Shown piece by piece: positions 59,620 through 64,000 of a stretch of DNA of 64,000 nt. The notes beneath the pieces are model-generated. The model did no database searches and had not been told where the DNA came from. It saw nothing but the letters and a program-made list of their open reading frames with translations. Position 1 is the stretch's first letter, and every line of letters begins with the position of its first letter. Source of the stretch: Harmothoe impar (Eukaryota > Annelida > Polychaeta > Phyllodocida > Polynoidae). The stretch is taken from NCBI GenBank assembly GCA_947462335.1, contig OX381710.1, forward strand, positions 60,582,842-60,646,841. Reading direction: 5' to 3'. The position numbers and the translations under genes are program-made.

Positions 59620-59721
59620 GCCTACTTCCAGATTACCCATCTGCTGACGCAGTTCAAGGCCTTCATCCGCGCGTTTGGCAATGGGACAAAGGTCATCATA
59701 GATTTTGTGGATGATGATATT
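59620..59721 (+). CDS. ASAH1: Acid ceramidase exon 4
   Basis: 34 codons (68-101), from AYFQITHLL to IIDFVDDDI, with donor GTAAGT at 59722. The acceptor chosen is cacag at 59615-59619. An in-frame alternative (ttccag, AG at 59630-59631) would drop the first four residues. The longer form gives the better length match to the helical segment between NLDLPP..RW and the FP.PF block in acid ceramidases. Phase 0 on both sides. Confidence 0.82.
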
Positions 59722-60090
59722 GTAAGTAGGATCAGCTGATGAAAAACTGAGGAAATCTTTTTTATAACAATTAGATAACTAGAAAACGTACAACAATTAT
59801 GTACCGGGTACTTGAATTATGTGTCGTACATTGAGTTATGATATTATACTTCCTGGTTATATAGACAGGGAATGTGCTTGAGTTCCTTGTGTTCGGTTTT
59901 AACTTTAATACATTTTGTTTAAATTAATGCAAAGGTCCTATATTATGTAGTACCGGTATTGATCGAGAGTATAAGTGTATATTTCAAGTGGAAAATCAGT
60001 TGGAAACCATACATGATAATATTAAACCATGCTGCACATAAGGCCCTGACTGTACGGTGCGATACGTGATTAAGGCGGGACTTCTTGCAG

Positions 60091-60169
60091 GGTTTTCTGG
60101 CGGACACTTTCCCTGCACCTTTTGATGATGAGATAAAGGGTATAGCTATGGCTACAGGATTACCTCTAG
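60091..60169 (+). CDS. ASAH1: Acid ceramidase exon 5
   Basis: Acceptor cttcttgcag, donor GTAAGA at 60170. It encodes residues 102-127 (GFLADTFPAPF...EIKGIA...GLPL) and the first base of Gly128. FP.PF..E.KGIA followed by PLGE is closer to acid ceramidase than to NAAA, whose equivalent lacks this wording. Ends in phase 1. Confidence 0.9.
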
Positions 60170-60615
60170 GTAAGATAGATATCCCGATTTTGATATGATG
60201 AACTTATTCCAATGCTTTCACTCTACCGGTGGGGTGACCTTGTCTTCTCTGATAACGTTTGTTCCCCAGTTGTATTTATCTATCGAATCCACCGGTAGGC
60301 AAACATATCCTGGTGGATGTGGACTTTTCACCCTTGGACAACTTGAGATATTCAGGATGCCCGCCCGAATCCTACTGAAAGCTGGAAAACTGCCTACCTT
60401 TGCTTCTGATCAACCTAGAGATACAAATGAAGATAAAATCTGGCCTGTTGATGGAAACAAATGTACCGTATTCGACGTAATAAGCCCCCACCCACCCCAC
60501 TTTTAGTTCAGATTTTAGACTAGAAAACCCTCAAATGCCCACGACTTTGGAAGAGCATCAAACTCTTAGCTACTAAAATGTCATTAAAATAATCAAGTAA
60601 CTTAATATAAGCGCC

Positions 60616-60654
60616 CAGGTGTTGTAGGGGAGGTGGTGCTGTACAACATGTTCT
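60616..60654 (+). other. Duplicated acceptor and start of exon 6 (decoy)
   Basis: gtgttgtaggggaggtggtg...aacatgttct at 60619-60654 repeats the acceptor and first 27 coding bases of exon 6 (60681-60717), 62 bp upstream, with one base change. If this acceptor were used the reading frame would run 20 codons and end at TAG 60687-60689, which is the true acceptor's own TAG. The catalytic Cys would be lost. Confidence 0.8.
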
Positions 60655-60689
60655 GTGTGAGAGGCTACAACTGTCTGGTTGTGTTGTAG

Positions 60690-60764
60690 GGGAGGTCGTG
60701 CTGTACAACATGTTCTATGAGGTGTTCACTGTCTGCACCTCCATCGTCGCTGAGGATGCTACCG
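60690..60764 (+). CDS. ASAH1: Acid ceramidase exon 6 with catalytic Cys143
   Basis: Acceptor ttgtgttgtag (AG 60688-60689), donor GTAAGC at 60765. It reads (G)EVVLYNMFYEVFTVCTSI and on to VAEDAT, ending one base into Gly153. The Cys in TVCTSIV is the N-terminal nucleophile of the family. Acid ceramidase is made as a proenzyme and cuts itself just before this Cys to give alpha and beta subunits, then hydrolyses ceramide to sphingosine and fatty acid in the lysosome. Counting the six exons, this Cys is codon 143, the same number as in the human enzyme. Later exons (HGRN.D block and the rest) are not in the window. The first 36 bases around the acceptor are duplicated 62 bp upstream. Confidence 0.92.
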
Positions 60765-61346
60765 GTAAGCACTGATAAACGTCACTCCAAGTAAGCCGCC
60801 ATTTTGTTGCTTTGAAAACTATATGTATTTTTTCTGCAAAGGGGTGATCCATGAATAATGTCAACGCCTTATGGAGGGGGGTGTCAGAAATTTGTGACAA
60901 GGTGTGACAAGGGGGGAGGGGGGTTGGGATGTGCATGATGTCACATTTCCAAAAAAAATCATACATATGAATTTATGATAATCATTATGATAATTATTTA
61001 TAATAATCATGGCACAATATTAATGCATATTCTAAGATGAAAAGGTATAAGGGGGGGAGGGGGTTAACCGGGGTTATAACTCCTCTTCTCAGCGCAAAAG
61101 CCATTGCAATACTACAGTCAACTCCCTCTAATGTGGACACCCTTGAGACTGTGGAAAAGTGCGGCTGGGCCTCTGACAACCCCTTAATTTTCTTTTTAGA
61201 CCTGTACTATACTGCCAAAAACCCTAGACTTTGGGAATAACCCGCACTTAAGGTCTGGTTGGTGTATAACCCGTGGGTTATACGCGGGAATTTACATAAC
61301 TTAATATAATCTGATCCTGTAGGATCAAGCTTAGAATTCTACTTAT
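60765..61346. other. Intron 6 start
   Basis: Apart from the MITE fragment, this is AT-rich sequence with two G-rich runs (60905, 61051). The next ceramidase exon (HGRN.D block) was searched for by eye and is not here. Confidence 0.5.
61217..61295. mobile_element. Partial copy of the 223-bp MITE
   Basis: aaaaaccctagactttggga through gggttatacgcgggaattta matches the right part of the element at 57125-57347. The left half is missing. Located in intron 6. Confidence 0.8.
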
Positions 61347-61868
61347 TGTAGGGGCACGAATAATACGTGTACATATGGTCCGTGGAGTCAGAGCGGGAAG
61401 TGCCTCCATCGGACACTAGGTGGCAACACCTACGCCATGTCCTTTCAGTTATCCGGTAGCGGAGCCAGGCAGGGCACTTCAGACGGCGCTACGGAGGAGT
61501 GCCATGTCGACACTGCTTGGTCCGCGCTCAGGGTATATAAGAGGCCGAGGTTGGCTACCTCAGGGAGTTCGTCCCAGGACGAGCTCTGACCCACACCTTT
61601 CGATACCTTCGTTACCACTTAGATCGGGGCACCTACACCCCTCCCACACTATGGCTCCTGCACCAGTCATGCTGGCTCAGGACCAGATCGTCCAGCGTTG
61701 CTGACTTCGAACTATCGATAGAACCCTGTGCATCTTCAAATGGTTAAAAACCAAGTGAACCGAGTAAAAACCTTCGTGTACTTTGAGGCTGTGATCGAAT
61801 AAAACCTGTTGCATTCAAACCGAATTTGGAACCTGTGTTCGCGTGATACTTATACGAAACCCCCTACA
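61347..61868 (+). mobile_element. 5' LTR of an LTR retrotransposon
   Basis: 522 bp, starting TGTAGGGG and ending CCCCTACA (perfect 8-bp inverted ends, TG...CA). It has a TATA box (gtatataag, 61533-61541) and a polyadenylation signal AATAAA at 61798-61803, giving a U3-R-U5 layout. It is directly followed by a primer-binding site. The 3' LTR lies beyond the window. Inserted in sense orientation in intron 6. Confidence 0.88.
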
Positions 61869-61869
61869 T

Positions 61870-61881
61870 TGGTGCCGTGAC
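61870..61881 (+). promoter_or_regulatory. Primer-binding site
   Basis: TGGTGCCGTGAC, one base after the LTR, is complementary to the CCA end of animal tRNA-His (…GTCACGGCA-CCA) as I recall that tRNA. It would prime minus-strand cDNA synthesis. Confidence 0.7.
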
Positions 61882-61925
61882 CAGTTCGGGTGAAACACAG
61901 AATAGCACAGTTGGTTCGGGTGAAC

Positions 61926-62624
61926 ATGGCTGAACAGGCAAAGGGTGGAGCGCCTCTTCACCCTATTTCGAGTCCGGATCCGGAGGTGGTAGCGGCCCTT
62001 GAGAAACACTATGGGCCAAGCCGTTCGAGTTCGACACCAGAACCAAGGAGAGGCAATCCTGATTCTATTCGAAAAGATCAAGGGTCAAACCTGGAGGATT
62101 CTTCGTTCGAGACTGGCGGTTCGAAGGGGTACATTGCTCCTATGCTAACACAAGGCATGAGCATTCTGCATGCTGAACGACACCAAAGGCAAGAGGTGAC
62201 ACGTCGTCACTTCGCCGAAGAGAAGAATCGATTCGAAGAGGCAAGGATTGCAGAGATGGACAGGATGAATGCGGAGTTTGAAGCCTTGAGTCATCGGTTG
62301 GTACAGCTCCGTAACAAAAATGAGGAGTTGGACGAGGCGACAATGGAGAAACAGAACCGCTTAGACACAACAAAGGCGGAACTGGAACATATGGAAGACC
62401 AGTTCTCTCATCAGCAAAATGTCTTGCAGCGGCGGACTGAGGTTCTTGAACAGCGTCAAGATAAGACCGTACAAGAATCAGACGAACTCCATGAGACGAT
62501 TAGAGAGGCAACCAAAGCGATGATGGAAGAAAAGGACCGTGTTGTTCAGGAACTGAAAGATTTGCAGTTGAAACGAGAGAGGGAGTCAACTCGAAGTGGC
62601 TATTCGGGGTTCGATCAGCCATGA
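61926..62624 (+). pseudogene. LTR-element gag, first part (frame broken by duplication)
   Basis: ATG at 61926, chosen because the frame upstream to 61890 starts only with GTG. 232 residues. The first 70 are Ser/Pro-rich. Roughly residues 75-220 form a long coiled coil (heptads of Leu/Met with many Glu, Arg, Gln), likely for gag assembly. The frame ends in SGFDQP-stop because a 130-bp tandem duplication (62489-62618 = 62619-62748) shifts it. The stop is made by the junction, not by a point mutation. Confidence 0.82.
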
Positions 62625-62748
62625 GACGATTAGAGAGGCAACCAAAGCGATGATGGAAGAAAAGGACTGTGTTGTTCAGGAACTGAAAGATTTGCAGTTG
62701 AAACGAGAGAGGGAGTCAACTCGAAGTGGCTATTCGGGGCTCGATCAT
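62489..62748 (+). repeat. 130-bp tandem duplication inside gag
   Basis: Two copies, 62489-62618 and 62619-62748, differing at two noted positions in their interior (gaccgtg/gactgtg; ggggTtcg/ggggCtcg). 130 is not a multiple of three, hence the frameshift. Confidence 0.92.
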
Positions 62749-64000
62749 GTCAATGATGGCATCTACAACTCAACGTCTGGTGGGGGTGGTGCTACTACCT
62801 CATCTGGAGGAAGACCGAAAAGGGTGACCATCGATACAGGTGATTCGGATGGGAGGTCGTCACAACGTGAACAACGCCCAACGTCATACGATGATGACTA
62901 TTCGAATGCCCCCAGCCGGTCGAGCTCTCGAGCGAGACCAAGCCGTTTCGATTCGAGTGATAGATCTTCGAGATCTGATCCGAACGAGCATTCGAGTGGC
63001 CCCACAAGGAGGTCAGGGAGATCTCCTACAAATGCAGGTAGACGAGTCTCTCGACGTGAATCAATGTCCCCAGGGATGAAGTTGATTTACGATTCGAACC
63101 CCTGCATTGCTGAGATGGGAGTTGACTGTGTTAGCAGACAGGCTGATAATGCTGATATCGTAGATTGGAGCATTGAGCAGTCTCGCTTGTTGCACAGGGA
63201 CAACCACAATGCTGCTAGACGCACTGCAAGCACTCCAGTTCCATTCACAGGCAGGCAGCCATGGCAGGACTGGTTTGCAGACTTCATGGACGACATGAGG
63301 TATAATCGGTGGTCCGAGCAGGAATCATTGGACGAGCTTCTTCGGGCATTGAGAAATGGGCCTGGCAAGTTAGCTGTGTCGAGATGGAGAACGATGCATG
63401 GTGCCGGATCGTTTACCCGATTGGTGGAATGCGCCAGTTACCTGATCGGTAATGTGGGTAATGAGGATCCGCTTCGGTTGTTTCGAAAAAGGACTCAGAA
63501 ACCAAATGAGTCTCATCGTGTGTTTGGTCTGGAATTGCAGGGTCTCTTGCAAAAAGCTAGACCACGATGGCAGTTAGATGACCCACAGTTCCTAGATGAT
63601 TTGTTCTCACAATTCATTGAGGGGTTGAGGGACTCTGATGAACGAACCGCAGCCTGTGATAGTTGGAAAGCTGGAACTTCTCTTACTGATTTGTTCATGG
63701 CCATAGAAGACTATGACAGGAAACGGCATCTGCTATCTTCGAGAGTACTTTCGAGAACTTCCAGTATGGTACAAGACCCACCAGCCTCTGATACAGAGGA
63801 AGGTGATTCTGGAAGGGAGGAGGAGATTGGCGCAGTTGCTCAAAGGAACAACGGCAAATCTTATTCCAATTCAAATTCGAAGCGCTATCCGAAGGCTGAC
63901 AGGAAAACACCTCCTGCAACCTCTGGAGCCACCAGCGCACCTTCGACTACATCCTCAACTCCTAGTTCTATGGAAGAACTCTTGTTACGGTTGACTGACT
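62524..64000 (+). pseudogene. LTR-element gag, continuing frame to window end
   Basis: The frame starting in the second copy of the duplication is open for about 490 codons from 62524 to the end. It repeats the coiled-coil end (KRERESTRSGYSGLDHVNDG), then a Ser/Arg-rich linker. It then has a capsid-like region (about 63235-63720: TPVPFTGRQPWQDWFADFMD, a helix-rich part with LRLFRKRTQKPNES and FLDDLFSQFIEGLRD) typical of Ty3/Gypsy gag. It has no ATG at its start and no stop before 64000, so simple ORF calling misses it. Pol is expected beyond the window. Confidence 0.82.

Noticed and set aside
60195..60506. 103-residue + ORF in intron 5
   Set aside because: Lies between exon 5 and exon 6 with intact splice sites and has no recognisable domain.
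59118..60764. Assignment of the host gene to NAAA instead of acid ceramidase
   Set aside because: FP.PF..E.KGIA and PLGE..FYE.FT.CTSIVAED wording fits acid ceramidase better, though both are related and the C-terminal exons are unseen.

Overview
This window is eukaryotic DNA, most likely from an aquatic invertebrate or basal chordate; the sequence alone does not fix the species. Two things point this way. A spliced host gene is present, a lysosomal acid ceramidase (ASAH1-like) on the + strand. The rest is animal-type repeat DNA: Ty3/Gypsy elements, DIRS/PAT-like tyrosine-recombinase retrotransposons, pogo-like and other TIR elements, minisatellites and a macrosatellite. Nothing bacterial was found.

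Layout. 1-24487 is a tandem array of a 4.8-kb unit in two alternating versions: A (4822 bp, with an extra 65 bp) and B (4760 bp). It forms a 9582-bp dimer repeat, B0(partial)-A1-B1-A2-B2-A3. The unit encodes no recognisable protein. It carries two diverged 0.76-kb TIR elements, three foldbacks and the left 820 bp of a 2.1-kb TIR transposon. The array ends inside that transposon, whose remaining part runs to 25752. The acid ceramidase promoter and exon 1 follow directly (ATG at 25929).

The host gene has six visible exons: 25929-26000, 46410-46453, 59118-59202, 59620-59721, 60091-60169 and 60690-60764. The frame is continuous through them and stops one base into codon 153. The catalytic Cys is codon 143. 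Later exons lie beyond the window. Intron 1 (20.4 kb) and intron 2 (12.7 kb) are filled with mobile DNA, while introns 3-5 are 0.4-0.5 kb.

Intron 1 holds a palindrome cluster, a foldback, an old ~80-bp repeat and a decayed antisense Gypsy element (about 28990-37060). The Gypsy element is split by a 3.45-kb TIR element and a 0.75-kb pogo-like element. Further on are a 3.8-kb TIR element with another element nested in it, and a 1.8-kb satellite of a 15-bp unit. Intron 2 holds a decayed PAT-like element with gag, RT, RNase H and recombinase, a deleted Gypsy pol and gag, a small TIR element, and a 1.7-kb PAT-like derivative that keeps only an intact tyrosine recombinase. Intron 6 contains the 5' LTR, primer-binding site and gag of an LTR retrotransposon (61347 to beyond 64000); its gag is broken by a 130-bp tandem duplication.
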